Shown here: one piece after another, positions 41,423 through 51,171 of the stretch
Layout: the number at the start of each line of letters is the position of its first letter
Numbering within the stretch: position 1 is the stretch's first letter
Source of the DNA: Sphingorhabdus sp. EL138
GTDB taxonomy: Bacteria; Pseudomonadota; Alphaproteobacteria; Sphingomonadales; Sphingomonadaceae
NCBI RefSeq assembly: GCF_900258045.1
Contig: NZ_OGVD01000001.1
Span: forward strand, 353,001-417,000
Length of the DNA: 64,000 nucleotides
Direction: 5' to 3'
The notes under the pieces: generated by a model
What the model was told of the DNA's origin: nothing
Databases searched by the model: none
What the model saw: only the letters and a program-made list of their open reading frames with translations
Position numbers and translations under genes: made by a program

Positions 41423-42217
41423 ATGAGCGACAGACCAAATCGGATGGTTTACGTCACCGGATCACTCGTCTATCAACCGGTTCGAAAAAAATGGAAACTC
41501 GTATTTATGTTGATTCGCCTCCCCCTGCTTTTGTTACCCGTGCTGCTTGCATCATGTGCGGGCTCTTCAGTTGTAGGCTCCAGTCCCAATGTGACACTTG
41601 TTTCTTCGGACGATTTGCCGGAACCATCACGAGCAGACTTGCTGGCAACGAACAGACCCTATTTGATTGGGCCATTTGACAAACTCAACATCGATGTTTT
41701 CGGGATTGAAGATTTAAATAAGAAAGTCCAGATCGATGCTAGTGGCCGTTTGTCCTTTCCACTGGTTGGCGTAATTGAGGCTGCGGGCTCGACACCTGAC
41801 GAACTCGCAAATGAGATTGAAAAAAGGCTTCGCGGTCGTTATGTTCGGGATCCTCAGGTGACGGTCAATCTGGACGAAACGGTTAGTCAGGTCATCACCG
41901 TTGACGGACAAGTTGATAAGCCTGGCCTCTATCCTGTAATTGGAAGAATGACCTTGATGCGTGCCGTTGCAACTGCGGGCGGCACAACAGAATTTGCTAA
42001 ACTTAACGATGTCGTTATTTTTCGTAATGCTGATGGCCAACAAATGGCTGGCCTATACAACCTTAAGGATATCCGCCGCGGCAACTATTCAGATCCAGAG
42101 GTTTTTGCAAACGATGTCGTTATTGTTGGCGATTCCCAAGCAAGAAGAATATTCAAAGACTTTTTACAGGCCTCGCCGCTGCTAACTACACCCCTGATCA
42201 TTTTATTCCAAAACTGA
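41423..42217 (+). CDS. Polysaccharide export outer-membrane lipoprotein (Wza/BexD-like)
   Basis: Up to 264 residues. After a hydrophobic stretch comes a lipobox LLASC (Cys near residue 45 of the longest frame), then a polysaccharide export domain (YLIGPFDKLNIDVFGIEDL, with VQIDASGRLSFPLVG) and a SLBB-like repeat (VITVDGQVDKPGLYPV). It should form the outer-membrane export channel with the co-polymerase that follows. The ATG at 41507 would give a standard-length signal peptide, but the longer start is not excluded. It lacks the C-terminal amphipathic helix of E. coli Wza. Confidence 0.87.
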   Translation: MSDRPNRMVYVTGSLVYQPVRKKWKLVFMLIRLPLLLLPVLLASCAGSSVVGSSPNVTLVSSDDLPEPSRADLLATNRPYLIGPFDKLNIDVFGIEDLNKKVQIDASGRLSFPLVGVIEAAGSTPDELANEIEKRLRGRYVRDPQVTVNLDETVSQVITVDGQVDKPGLYPVIGRMTLMRAVATAGGTTEFAKLNDVVIFRNADGQQMAGLYNLKDIRRGNYSDPEVFANDVVIVGDSQARRIFKDFLQASPLLTTPLIILFQN

Positions 42218-42261
42218 AACAGATAATCTTGTCAGCGTTAAATTTAGGTAGTACTTTTTGA

Positions 42262-44442
42262 ATGACCATTTTTGAAGAAAACAATGAGCGAGAGCGGGAT
42301 AAAAAACGGTTGTACGAGGGCGCTGCTCAAGAAAACCCGGTTCTGTTACAATACTGGCAGGCCATACTCCGCCACAAAATCGCTATTATAGTAATCATTA
42401 TTACGGCAGTTATTTTATCCGTAATCACGACGCTGCTTATGACGCCTCACTACACAGCAACGTCCCGGATTGAAATCAACCGAACGCAAGACAAGGTAAC
42501 AAACGTCGAAGGCGTAAAAAATGATGATGTTGGTCAGAATCTAGAATTCTACCAGACCCAATATTCTCTTCTCGAAGCTCATTCGCTGGCAGAGCGGGTG
42601 GTAAGACAGAAAAATCTGGCCTCGCAGGAATCATTTTTCGATTTATTTGGTGTTGATGCGGACAACAGCGGTTTAATTGCCTCGAATACAAATAGAATGA
42701 GTGCCGCCGAGAGAAACAAGAGGCAAAATCTTGCTGCCCAAATCCTGCTAGAAAACGTTTCCATCTCTCCCATCCGTGGCTCCAGCCTGATTGATGTCAG
42801 CTTCAATAGCCCTGACCCGCAATTTTCTAGTGAAATTGCCAATACGTGGGTCAGTGAATTTATTGAGTCCAATCTTGATCGGCGATATGATTCAACTTCC
42901 GATGCAAGAGAGTTTCTTTTGGAGCGACTGGCTCAACTTCGCCAAAGTCTTGAAGAATCAGAACGAAAACTGGTTCTATATGCCGACAACAATGAAATCG
43001 TGACTCTTTCTTCCAAGCAGGACAGTGCTGGCAGAACGATAAGCAATCAGACATTGGCATCCGCGAATTTGGAAGCATTGAACACTTCGCTGGCTAAGGC
43101 GACTGCTGAAAGAATAGCCGCGGCGAGTGAAGTTCAGTCCAACGGAACTGACAAAAACTCTTTGGCAAATCTCGCTCTTCATGGAATTCGAGAACAGCGA
43201 GCTTTAGCAGCTGCAGAATATGCCAAGTTACTTGTTCAGTTTGAACCTGAATACCCGGCAGCGAAAGCATTGGCGTCACAAATTGCCGACCTTGACGCCA
43301 GTATTGCCCGCGAAGATGCACGATCTCGGTCAGGCACGATTGCTCGCTATCGCGAAGCGTTGAAAAGTGAACAAGACCTACAGCGAAAAGTGGAACTTTT
43401 GAAAGCAGAGTTTAGCGGTGAGCGGCGGACCTCCATCCAGTATAATATTTACCAGCGTGAAGTGGATACCAATCGTCAGCTGTACGACGGATTGTTGCAG
43501 AGATATAAAGAAATTGGCGTTGCTGGAGTAGGTAGTAACAACATTTCGGTAGTTGATCGCGCGCGCGCGCCCGAGAGGCCGTCAAGCCCGAATGTGATTC
43601 TGAACCTGCTGTTTGGCATTCTGGCCGGCCTACTGGTTGCCCTGGGATATGTTTTCGTATCAGAGCAAGTCGACCAATCTATCAAGGACCCCTCGGAATT
43701 GAAAAACAAACTGGGCATCGCGGTTCTTGGGTCGATACCCGACTTGAACAAAGAAGATATCATTACATCCCTGCAAGACAAGAAATCTCAAGCCTGGGAA
43801 GCCTATCTTTCGATAAGAACCAGTTTGTCCTTTTTGACTGATCATGGCGTTCCCCGGTCCTTTCTGATGACAAGTACCCGTCCAAACGAAGGAAAAAGTA
43901 CGTCCGCTTTCGCTCTTTCTTCTGTTTTAGCAAGTGCGGGTAAAAGAGTGTTGCTTGTAGATGGCGATATGCGAAATCCATCACTTCATCGGATGTTAGG
44001 TATCGAAAATGTAGCCGGGCTCAGCAACTACCTGTCTGGTTCGAATGACATGAAGAATATGATCCAGAATACAGCGATAGAGAATTTCCACGCCATGACG
44101 GCTGGTCCGATACCCCCCAATGCAGCGGAACTTTTGAGCAGTGAGCGTATGTCGGACTTGGTGGTGCTACTCGGGAAAGAATTTGACCATATCATCGTGG
44201 ATGCTCCTCCGGTGTTGGGGCTTGCAGACATACCCTTGCTCAGCAATTCGGTTGAAGGTGTTATTTACACTGTTGAAGCGAATGGTGTGAAAATGAAGGG
44301 TATTGAGTCTGGGTTACAACGTGTACGATCTTCGAAGGCACATATATTTGGAGCAATCGTGACAAAAGTTTCGACGCAGCAGTCAGGTTATGGATATGGC
44401 TATGACTATCAATATAGCTATGGAGCCAAAGTGGAAGCATAA
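42262..44442 (+). CDS. Polysaccharide co-polymerase/BY-kinase (Wzc-like)
   Basis: A 726-residue inner-membrane protein. Transmembrane helices lie near residues 34-58 and about 455-475, bracketing a coiled-coil periplasmic Wzz domain. The cytoplasmic BY-kinase has Walker A TRPNEGKST (about 537), Walker A' LLVDGDMRNPS (about 565) and Walker B HIIVDAPPVL (about 645), and ends in a Tyr-rich tail GYGYGYDYQYSYG. It controls chain length and export by phosphorylation cycles. It is followed without a gap by the next gene (TAAATG). Confidence 0.93.
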   Translation: MTIFEENNERERDKKRLYEGAAQENPVLLQYWQAILRHKIAIIVIIITAVILSVITTLLMTPHYTATSRIEINRTQDKVTNVEGVKNDDVGQNLEFYQTQYSLLEAHSLAERVVRQKNLASQESFFDLFGVDADNSGLIASNTNRMSAAERNKRQNLAAQILLENVSISPIRGSSLIDVSFNSPDPQFSSEIANTWVSEFIESNLDRRYDSTSDAREFLLERLAQLRQSLEESERKLVLYADNNEIVTLSSKQDSAGRTISNQTLASANLEALNTSLAKATAERIAAASEVQSNGTDKNSLANLALHGIREQRALAAAEYAKLLVQFEPEYPAAKALASQIADLDASIAREDARSRSGTIARYREALKSEQDLQRKVELLKAEFSGERRTSIQYNIYQREVDTNRQLYDGLLQRYKEIGVAGVGSNNISVVDRARAPERPSSPNVILNLLFGILAGLLVALGYVFVSEQVDQSIKDPSELKNKLGIAVLGSIPDLNKEDIITSLQDKKSQAWEAYLSIRTSLSFLTDHGVPRSFLMTSTRPNEGKSTSAFALSSVLASAGKRVLLVDGDMRNPSLHRMLGIENVAGLSNYLSGSNDMKNMIQNTAIENFHAMTAGPIPPNAAELLSSERMSDLVVLLGKEFDHIIVDAPPVLGLADIPLLSNSVEGVIYTVEANGVKMKGIESGLQRVRSSKAHIFGAIVTKVSTQQSGYGYGYDYQYSYGAKVEA

Positions 44443-45678
44443 ATGCCAAAGCGAGACCCATCTCGGCACGCTCCCCATTCACGCAAAGTCTCGGCTTTGC
44501 TGGGTATTTGGACAATCGCGATCGTGCTGGCCTTCGTCTCCATAATGATATCTCTAGGTGGTATTACCAAGAAAAAGGCACCAGAACTTGCTACATCCGT
44601 TTGGCCGATAAATGGCTTCGCATTGCAATCTTCTGCGGGAAGAAGCGTTCGAGAAGCGATTATTAACAATAAGAACAGCTTTCCCGATTCAATCAATGCC
44701 TCCACAACAGAAATTGCCGAGCGCGCTTTCGCTCATGAACCAAATGCCTCTAGCGCAGTAACAGTTATGGCGCTGGGCGCTCAGGAGCAAAGCAGGCGAC
44801 GTTTGATGGAGCAAAGCGTCGAGCTTTCAAGGCGAGACAGTCTGACAAGCGCTTGGATGATCTTTGACAATGGAAAGCGCGATGATCTGGATGGTGTGCT
44901 TAAGTATTATGATATCTCCATGCGGACGAGCGGTATCGCTTCATCGACTTTTCTGCCGGTAGTTGCCAAAGTGTTAGCGGATGATCGTTTTATCGATCCC
45001 CTGGCAAAACTACTCGCCAAAAATCCTCCTTGGGCAAGGCGATTCTGGGAAATAATTATCTATGAGAAACCGTCTTTAAGCAACGCTGCGACACTGCGCT
45101 TGGAACTAATTGACGAGAAAAAAATCCCGGCAAATGTCTATGCGGACAATGCATTAATTCAAAATCTGGTTGCAGCCGGGTTATTTGATGAGGCGCTGCA
45201 GCTATATCATAGGTTGACGGGACGGAAAGCCACTGGGGGATCATTTGTTCGCGGCGGTAACTTCGAACAAGCTTCGACTTATCCACCGTTGGATTGGCAG
45301 GTTGTGTCCAACGGTGATTTCGGCTCAGATATAGATAGCACAAACGGCACCATGAACGTCAGTGCCATTGGCAGCGCAGGCGGCATCTTCGCGCGCCAGC
45401 TTATAAAGCTTCCCGCAGGAGATTTTATTTTTAGTGCCACTCTTAATTCTGCGCCAGAAGGTATAGGCATATTGATCGCGGAGTTAAAATGTGCCCAAGC
45501 CATCACACCCAGATTCAAGCCGGTAAAAATCCCATTACGTGCAGGAAAAAATGTTAGGATGGTGGAAGGTATTCGAAGCAATTGTTCCTATTACTGGCTG
45601 GATATTTCCGGACGCGCAAACGAAGGCTCTGACGGTTTTGATGCGACAATTACTAATATATCATTTGTCAGTGAATAA
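44443..45678 (+). CDS. Unknown membrane-anchored protein of the polysaccharide cluster
   Basis: A 411-residue protein with one N-terminal transmembrane segment (about 20-40), a helical middle part (about 85-260, TPR-like but without clear repeat motifs) and a C-terminal beta-rich region (about 265-411, with WQVVSNGDFGSDIDSTNGTMN) that looks like a carbohydrate-binding or sandwich domain. It lies directly against the Wzc gene and the sugar transferase gene (adjacent starts and stops), so it is almost certainly part of the same operon. No enzyme motif is seen. Confidence 0.75.
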   Translation: MPKRDPSRHAPHSRKVSALLGIWTIAIVLAFVSIMISLGGITKKKAPELATSVWPINGFALQSSAGRSVREAIINNKNSFPDSINASTTEIAERAFAHEPNASSAVTVMALGAQEQSRRRLMEQSVELSRRDSLTSAWMIFDNGKRDDLDGVLKYYDISMRTSGIASSTFLPVVAKVLADDRFIDPLAKLLAKNPPWARRFWEIIIYEKPSLSNAATLRLELIDEKKIPANVYADNALIQNLVAAGLFDEALQLYHRLTGRKATGGSFVRGGNFEQASTYPPLDWQVVSNGDFGSDIDSTNGTMNVSAIGSAGGIFARQLIKLPAGDFIFSATLNSAPEGIGILIAELKCAQAITPRFKPVKIPLRAGKNVRMVEGIRSNCSYYWLDISGRANEGSDGFDATITNISFVSE

Positions 45679-46284
45679 ATGGCAAGCGTTATGAAGCGAA
45701 TTTTTGATATATGTGTAAGCATATTTCTTATGCTGCTTTTAGCACCACTTATTTTGATTATTGCAATACTTATATTGATGGTGATGGGAAAACCGGTTCT
45801 GTTCACCCAAAAGCGCCCGGGTATTAAAGGCTCTCCATTCATGATGGTGAAATTTCGAACCATGCGCAATGCTGTTGATAAAAAGGGAGATCCATTGCCT
45901 GATTCCAAAAGACTCACAAAATTTGGAATTTTTTTGCGCAATACAAGCTTGGATGAACTTCCTGGGCTCTGGAACGTTTTGAATGGGGACATGAGTATGG
46001 TCGGCCCAAGACCATTGCTTATGCAATATATGCCTTTGTACAATCAAGAGCAGCTTCGCCGTCATGAAGTAAAGCCGGGCATTACCGGGTGGGCACAGAT
46101 TAATGGTCGTAATGCGATCAGTTGGGAACAAAAATTTAAATATGATGTCTGGTATGTGGACAATCAGTCATTTTGGCTGGATGTTAAGATATTGTTTCTT
46201 ACGCTTGGGAAGACGATTGCACGCAAAGGCATAAATGCTGCCGATGACGCAACCATGCCCATATTTACAGGCTCCAAAAGCTAA
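45679..46284 (+). CDS. Initiating sugar-phosphate transferase (PglC/WbaP-like)
   Basis: A 201-residue monotopic phosphoglycosyltransferase. A hydrophobic N-terminal helix (about 9-34) precedes the catalytic region with FTQKRPGIKG, MVKFRTM, TSLDELPGLWNVLNGDMS and VGPRPLL, ending WAQINGRN. The size is that of the small PglC type, not the long WbaP type. It should move a sugar phosphate from a UDP-sugar to undecaprenyl phosphate and so start each repeat unit. The stop overlaps the next start (TAATG). Confidence 0.92.
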   Translation: MASVMKRIFDICVSIFLMLLLAPLILIIAILILMVMGKPVLFTQKRPGIKGSPFMMVKFRTMRNAVDKKGDPLPDSKRLTKFGIFLRNTSLDELPGLWNVLNGDMSMVGPRPLLMQYMPLYNQEQLRRHEVKPGITGWAQINGRNAISWEQKFKYDVWYVDNQSFWLDVKILFLTLGKTIARKGINAADDATMPIFTGSKS

Positions 46285-46934
46285 TGGTATCAACATCCTA
46301 TGGCATTTACGGCGCTTCTGGATGTGGTCGGGGTGTTATGCCCTTGTTGGGCTCAAGCACACAGGAATTTGATGGTGAAAGGCTTTTTATCGACGATGGG
46401 TGTGCCTTAGAATCAGTGAACGATTTCCCAGTCCTTACTTATCACGACTTTCTCGATCGGCCGTCAATCAGCAAATTTGTGACAATAGCCATCGCAGATG
46501 GGCAGGTTAGAAGAAGGTTAGCCGAACGATGTGCAAAGGACGGTCTGCGTTTTCATTCGGTAGTCGCACGCGAGCACGTTAGAATGGCCGATTGTGAAGT
46601 CAAAGAGGGCGCCATTTTCTCGCCCTATACAACGTTGACTAGCAACATACGAATAGGGCGGCATTTTCACTGCAATCTTTATAGTTATGTCGAGCATGAC
46701 TGTATCATCGGAGATTATGTTACGTTTGCCCCCGGAGTGAAATGCAATGGAAACGTCCACATTGGCGACCAGGCATATATTGGTGCCGGTGCCGTCCTGA
46801 AGCAGGGTACGCCTGAAAAGCCCCTGATCATTGGTCCTAGGGCGGTCGTTGGGATGGGGGCGGTAGTTACCAAAGATGTGCCGGCGGACGCTGTTGTTGC
46901 AGGAAATCCGGCGCGCTTGTTGAAAGAAAACTAG
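46284..46934 (+). CDS. Sugar acetyltransferase (PglD/NeuD-like)
   Basis: A 216-residue trimeric left-handed beta-helix acyltransferase. The N-terminal part is a small Rossmann-like sugar-binding domain (YGIYGASGCGRGVMPLL). The C-terminal hexapeptide repeats (IRIGRHFHCNLYSYVEHD, then VHIGDQAYIGAGAVLKQG) end in VVAGNPARLLK. A PglD relative next to a PglC-type transferase points to a UDP-4-amino sugar being N-acetylated, as in bacillosamine-type pathways. The 4,6-dehydratase needed is not seen here. Confidence 0.88.
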   Translation: MVSTSYGIYGASGCGRGVMPLLGSSTQEFDGERLFIDDGCALESVNDFPVLTYHDFLDRPSISKFVTIAIADGQVRRRLAERCAKDGLRFHSVVAREHVRMADCEVKEGAIFSPYTTLTSNIRIGRHFHCNLYSYVEHDCIIGDYVTFAPGVKCNGNVHIGDQAYIGAGAVLKQGTPEKPLIIGPRAVVGMGAVVTKDVPADAVVAGNPARLLKEN

Positions 46935-46948
46935 CGCTATTGCCAGAT

Positions 46949-48517
46949 ATGAAAAGCAATCGAAAACACCGGCGAGGCGTTCTGAAAGCGATAATCACTG
47001 CGATGTCGTCGATGGCATTGGTCCAAAAGACAAGCGCACGACAAAACGAGCAAATCGCCCGGAATAAAGATGATGAGGAACTTCCGAAGCGAAGTTCTAC
47101 CTCCGCGCGGCAAAGCGATGGAGCAACTCCATTTATACAGTCTGGGACTGGCGCGCGGGCACGAAGCTCAGATTTAAAGCTGAGGGAGGCGCCGGTCTCG
47201 CTTGAAGATTTTGGTGGCGGAATAAATGTTGAGGACAATACGCCAGCAATAATCGCAGCGCTAAAGACCAATCGACCTTTACATCTTGTTTGCCCTGTAC
47301 CTTTTGTGCGAGCCACATATCGCTTTGCCAAGACCGTTGATTTTGGCACCCTTTTTCAAAAAGATACTACCAGGGTACCAGTGGTGATCATTACCGGCGA
47401 AGGTAAAGATAAGACTGTATTGCAGTATACTGGCCCAGGTATCGGATTAATAGGCGGCGCGAACGCGCCCGTTTCAGGCGGCTACACACAGTCACTGATT
47501 ATGCATAATCTTTCATACATTGGTACGGGGCGCGTACCCGACGAAGTGATCCCATCTATTCCCTTGAGCTACTTTCGGTTTAAAACGGAGGCAAACGTCT
47601 TTGCAGGAAGCGACTCAAGCCAGACCGGCATTTACTGGGAGTTTGATGCAGCTTCAACCATCAGTAATTGCGAGATTGCTCGCTTTGGGGTGGGGATCAA
47701 AACCAGGTTGGGTTACGGAGCAACGATAAGAAGCAACCATTTTCGTTACAACAACATCGCCATTGAGCTTACGCAAGCCGTCACAACCATTACCGTGGTG
47801 GACAACGTTATTGAGCGAAACGGTATCGGCATCGCACTATATCAATCTTCGCTATGCTCGTTTCGGGGTAACGCAATACAGGGAAACTACGGCGGTTGTG
47901 ATGTCTATTCTTTTATCTGGAACAAAGGACACAAGTTCGATTCAAACTATTTTGAGGCTTCTTCCAGGGTCGTTGTTCAGGACGGTGGCAATTCCAATTC
48001 GTCGTTGGTCAATACAGCTTTTGAATTTATAAATAATATCGGGCTGAAAGTTGAACTGAAAGAGTTCGCTGAAAATTGGTCCTTTCGTCGCAACTTAATG
48101 GGGGATGTCAATACCACCAGTTCGGCTCCTGCCTTTTATTGCACAGATAATAACATCAGAGGGATTGTTGTCGAAGACAATCTCGAAAATCACGACGCTC
48201 GACTCAGATTCACTAACTACACCGGCGCAGGTGTTAAGAATCTGATAGTGCGGGATTCTCCGATAACCATAAGAACGAAATACAATATGGAAAAAATGGA
48301 AATCGGTGACAGCTCTCTCCACAAGTTGGTTGTTCCAGGTTCGAAGTCCGGTGATGCGGTCAGCGTTTCTTTCAACAAGCCGATCAACGCGGTTCAGTTG
48401 CATGGCTGGGTAACAGAAAGCGAAACTGTATCAGTCGTATTTTACAATCCGCCTTATGGCCAATTCACCAATTCAGTTGCGGGGGAACTAACAGTCGAGG
48501 TTTTTCCTAAACTATGA
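46949..48517 (+). CDS. Right-handed beta-helix (pectate-lyase-like) protein with possible Tat signal
   Basis: A protein of about 522 residues. The N-terminus has a twin-arginine-like KHRRGVLKAIITAMSS stretch, so it may be exported by Tat. After a linker, the body from about residue 90 looks like a parallel beta-helix, beginning with a pectate-lyase-type VSLEDFGGGINVEDNTPAIIA and rich in Asn turns (RSNHFRYNNIAIELTQ, DNVIERNGIGIALYQS). The start is either ATG 46949 or TTG 46940; both lack a good ribosome site. It may cut or bind the polysaccharide made here; catalytic residues were not identified. Confidence 0.75.
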   Translation: MKSNRKHRRGVLKAIITAMSSMALVQKTSARQNEQIARNKDDEELPKRSSTSARQSDGATPFIQSGTGARARSSDLKLREAPVSLEDFGGGINVEDNTPAIIAALKTNRPLHLVCPVPFVRATYRFAKTVDFGTLFQKDTTRVPVVIITGEGKDKTVLQYTGPGIGLIGGANAPVSGGYTQSLIMHNLSYIGTGRVPDEVIPSIPLSYFRFKTEANVFAGSDSSQTGIYWEFDAASTISNCEIARFGVGIKTRLGYGATIRSNHFRYNNIAIELTQAVTTITVVDNVIERNGIGIALYQSSLCSFRGNAIQGNYGGCDVYSFIWNKGHKFDSNYFEASSRVVVQDGGNSNSSLVNTAFEFINNIGLKVELKEFAENWSFRRNLMGDVNTTSSAPAFYCTDNNIRGIVVEDNLENHDARLRFTNYTGAGVKNLIVRDSPITIRTKYNMEKMEIGDSSLHKLVVPGSKSGDAVSVSFNKPINAVQLHGWVTESETVSVVFYNPPYGQFTNSVAGELTVEVFPKL

Positions 48518-48563
48518 TATCTACGATGGAAGATATAATGGCCCGCAGAAAGTCATATCGGGC

Positions 48564-49739
48564 CTAAGCCGAAGCTCTCTCCATTACCTGTTCTATCGCA
48601 TTGCAATAGGCATCTAGATCCTTGTCCGTAATAGTCGGATGAGTCAGAAACATTAAACTGGTTTCGCCCAACTCTCTGGCCACTGGAAGCCGTCTTGATG
48701 GACGGAAGCCGGTATCGTCGAACGCTTTCTCCATATATACTTCGGAACAACTGCCTTGGAATGCAGGAAAACCAATTTCATTTATCTCGGCTACAATCCT
48801 ATCGCGATGCCAGCCGCTTTTTAGACCTTGGGGTTTAACGTAGGCGTAGAGACGGTAATAGGCATGCGTAGCGTTATGATCTGGTTTCGGAACTCTTACC
48901 GCATCTGAAAAATGTTCGAGTTTTTGAGAAATCGCGCGTGCTATTAGATTCCGCCTTTTGATCCAATCCTCTAGACGCTCAATTTGTATCCTGCCAATGG
49001 CAGCTTGTACTTCAAGCATCCGCCAATTTGTACCAAAGCTCTCATGAAGCCAACGAAAGCCAGGTTGATGCTCTCGATTATATACAGCATCCCAACTTTT
49101 GCCGTGGTCTTTGTAGGACCACATTTTTGACCACAGATTCTCACTATTGGTTGTGACCATGCCGCCTTCCCCACCCGTTGACATGATCTTATCCTGGCAA
49201 AAGGACCAAGCTCCTATATCACCCATGGAACCAACCATTTTATCGCCTATTTTGGCCCCATGGGCTTGAGCGCAATCCTCAATAACATAAAGCCTGTGAG
49301 CCTTGGCTAGAGCTGTTATTCCAGCCATGTCGCAGGGCCAACCCGCCAAATGCACGGGAATAATGGCTTTGGTCTTTTTACTGATAACTGCTTCAATGGT
49401 CGTCGGATCAATATTGCCGCTATCACGATTGACGTCCGCAAAAACTGGGGCCGCTCCTGCATTTACGACAGATGAAACAGAGGCAATGAAAGTTCTCGGG
49501 GTAACAATAACCTCATCGCCAGGCCCAATCCCCAGTGCCTTGAGAGCTAGATCAAGGGCGAGCGTCCCGTTTGCCAAAGCCACAGCTTGGTTGACCCCGC
49601 ATAATTTTGCAAACTCAGTCTCAAACCTCCGCCCTTCCTGCCCAGTCCAGTAATTGACTTTGCCAGACTCAATAACACGGCTAACGGACTCAATCTCTCG
49701 CCCTGAAAAGAACGGCCAGACACCAGCTAATTTGGTAAT
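48564..49739 (-). CDS. DegT/DnrJ/EryC1 sugar aminotransferase with apparent ATT (or ATC) start
   Basis: A fold-type I PLP sugar aminotransferase. The PLP lysine is in FCQDKIMSTGGEGGM, with VIEDCAQAHGAK and NWRMLEVQAAIGRIQIERL typical of the family. The first standard start codon, GTG at 49583, falls inside the conserved VALANGTLALDLAL region. In frame upstream the sequence continues with good family homology (TKLAGVWPFFSGREIESVS, then GKVNYWTG) up to a stop at 49758. The only start-like codons there are ATT (49739) or ATC (49742), placed 6-9 nt after an AAAGGA ribosome site. It probably makes the amino sugar acetylated by the PglD-like enzyme. Confidence 0.8.
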   Translation of the reverse strand: MTKLAGVWPFFSGREIESVSRVIESGKVNYWTGQEGRRFETEFAKLCGVNQAVALANGTLALDLALKALGIGPGDEVIVTPRTFIASVSSVVNAGAAPVFADVNRDSGNIDPTTIEAVISKKTKAIIPVHLAGWPCDMAGITALAKAHRLYVIEDCAQAHGAKIGDKMVGSMGDIGAWSFCQDKIMSTGGEGGMVTTNSENLWSKMWSYKDHGKSWDAVYNREHQPGFRWLHESFGTNWRMLEVQAAIGRIQIERLEDWIKRRNLIARAISQKLEHFSDAVRVPKPDHNATHAYYRLYAYVKPQGLKSGWHRDRIVAEINEIGFPAFQGSCSEVYMEKAFDDTGFRPSRRLPVARELGETSLMFLTHPTITDKDLDAYCNAIEQVMERASA

Positions 49740-50011
49740 GATATCAGATCCTTTGGATTACTCGTTGGAAGCCCGTATTCCTATAATACTGGCTGTTATT
49801 ACTCTAAATACAGTTATTTTTTCACTTTTCCATCCAGAAAGGTTGGTTCAGGGGTCCCCTTCTATCGGAAAATTCAATAAAGTGGAATGGAGCTCTGCTG
49901 AGCTATTGAATGTTGAATCTTATATGCTATTTAGGCGTCTTTCACACTCAGAGCTTTATCGATCAATTCGCTCTTTTCCCGTTGCAGGTTTGACAAAATC
50001 ATGAACAGTTT

Positions 50012-51148
50012 ATGCGCGTACTAAGTGTATTTGGCACACGACCTGAAGCCATAAAAATGGCACCTGTGGTGAAAGCAATAGCGGAAGCCCCTGAATTGAA
50101 AAGCATGGTATGTGTGACGGGACAGCATGCTGAAATGCTCAAGCAGGTTAATGACCTTTTTGAAATAGTACCCGACATAGATCTGAAGATAATGAGGGCA
50201 GGACAAGGACTGACCCACATTACAACGACGGTCTTGGAAAAAATGGAAGAGGTCATCACAGAATTTCAACCGGATTTTGTTCTGGTGCATGGAGACACTA
50301 CGACATCAACCGCTACAGCTCTTGCTGCCTTCTACGCTGGCATCCAAATTGGCCATGTCGAGGCGGGATTGCGAACATATAATCTGCAATCTCCGTGGCC
50401 TGAAGAAGCGAACCGTCAAATCACCGGCCGACTTGCAAACATACATTTCGCTCCAACAGAAACTGCGGCCGAAAATCTGTTGAGAGAAGGCGCACCTGCT
50501 TCTTCGATCGAAGTCACCGGCAACACAGTCATTGATGCGTTAAAACTTGTTGTTTCCAAGCTTGATAAGGATGAAGAACTTCGCGCAAGCATGAAAGACA
50601 ATTTCACCACCTTGCGCGAAGATTCTCGTTTGATCTTGGTGACGGGTCACAGGCGCGAAAGCTTTGGCGGTGGCTTTGAACGTATTTGTGCTGCTCTGGT
50701 CGAGATAGCGGAAGAGTTTCCAGATGTTGATATTGTTTATCCTGTGCACTTGAACCCGGAAGTCCAACGGCCGGTTGAAAGGTTCTTGTCTGGAATATCG
50801 AATATCCACCTTGTCGAGCCGCAGGGATATTTGCCCTTCGTCTATCTCATGAATCGCTGTGACCTGATAGTGACCGATTCCGGCGGAGTGCAGGAAGAGG
50901 CACCGTCGTTAGGCAAGCCTGTGCTGGTCATGCGCGACACAACTGAAAGAATGGAGGCAGTGGATGCTGGCACCGTCAAACTCGTTGGAACCGATGTGCA
51001 AAAGATCGTGGATAACGTTCGGCTATTGCTGACAGATCAAACCGCCTATGCAAAAATGAGTGGCAGTCATAATCCATACGGGGACGGTAATGCTTGTGGC
51101 CGGATAGTTCGAAGGTTAGTTGAGCACTCGTCCGCGAAGCGCCAATAA
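50012..51148 (+). CDS. wecB: UDP-N-acetylglucosamine 2-epimerase (non-hydrolysing)
   Basis: A 378-residue enzyme that converts UDP-GlcNAc to UDP-ManNAc. It carries the family signatures [39 protein letters not shown] and [25 protein letters not shown]. The length is typical. It is followed 23 bp later by wecC, and together they make UDP-ManNAcA. A 270-bp A+T-rich divergent region with the aminotransferase gene precedes it. Confidence 0.94.
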   Translation: MRVLSVFGTRPEAIKMAPVVKAIAEAPELKSMVCVTGQHAEMLKQVNDLFEIVPDIDLKIMRAGQGLTHITTTVLEKMEEVITEFQPDFVLVHGDTTTSTATALAAFYAGIQIGHVEAGLRTYNLQSPWPEEANRQITGRLANIHFAPTETAAENLLREGAPASSIEVTGNTVIDALKLVVSKLDKDEELRASMKDNFTTLREDSRLILVTGHRRESFGGGFERICAALVEIAEEFPDVDIVYPVHLNPEVQRPVERFLSGISNIHLVEPQGYLPFVYLMNRCDLIVTDSGGVQEEAPSLGKPVLVMRDTTERMEAVDAGTVKLVGTDVQKIVDNVRLLLTDQTAYAKMSGSHNPYGDGNACGRIVRRLVEHSSAKRQ

Positions 51149-51171
51149 AGAAAGCCACAGAGCAGTCGATC

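Noticed and set aside
49654-50004. A 116-residue + strand frame
   Set aside because: It overlaps the coding start of the DegT-type aminotransferase on the other strand and has no domain; it is best read as antisense to that gene plus spacer.
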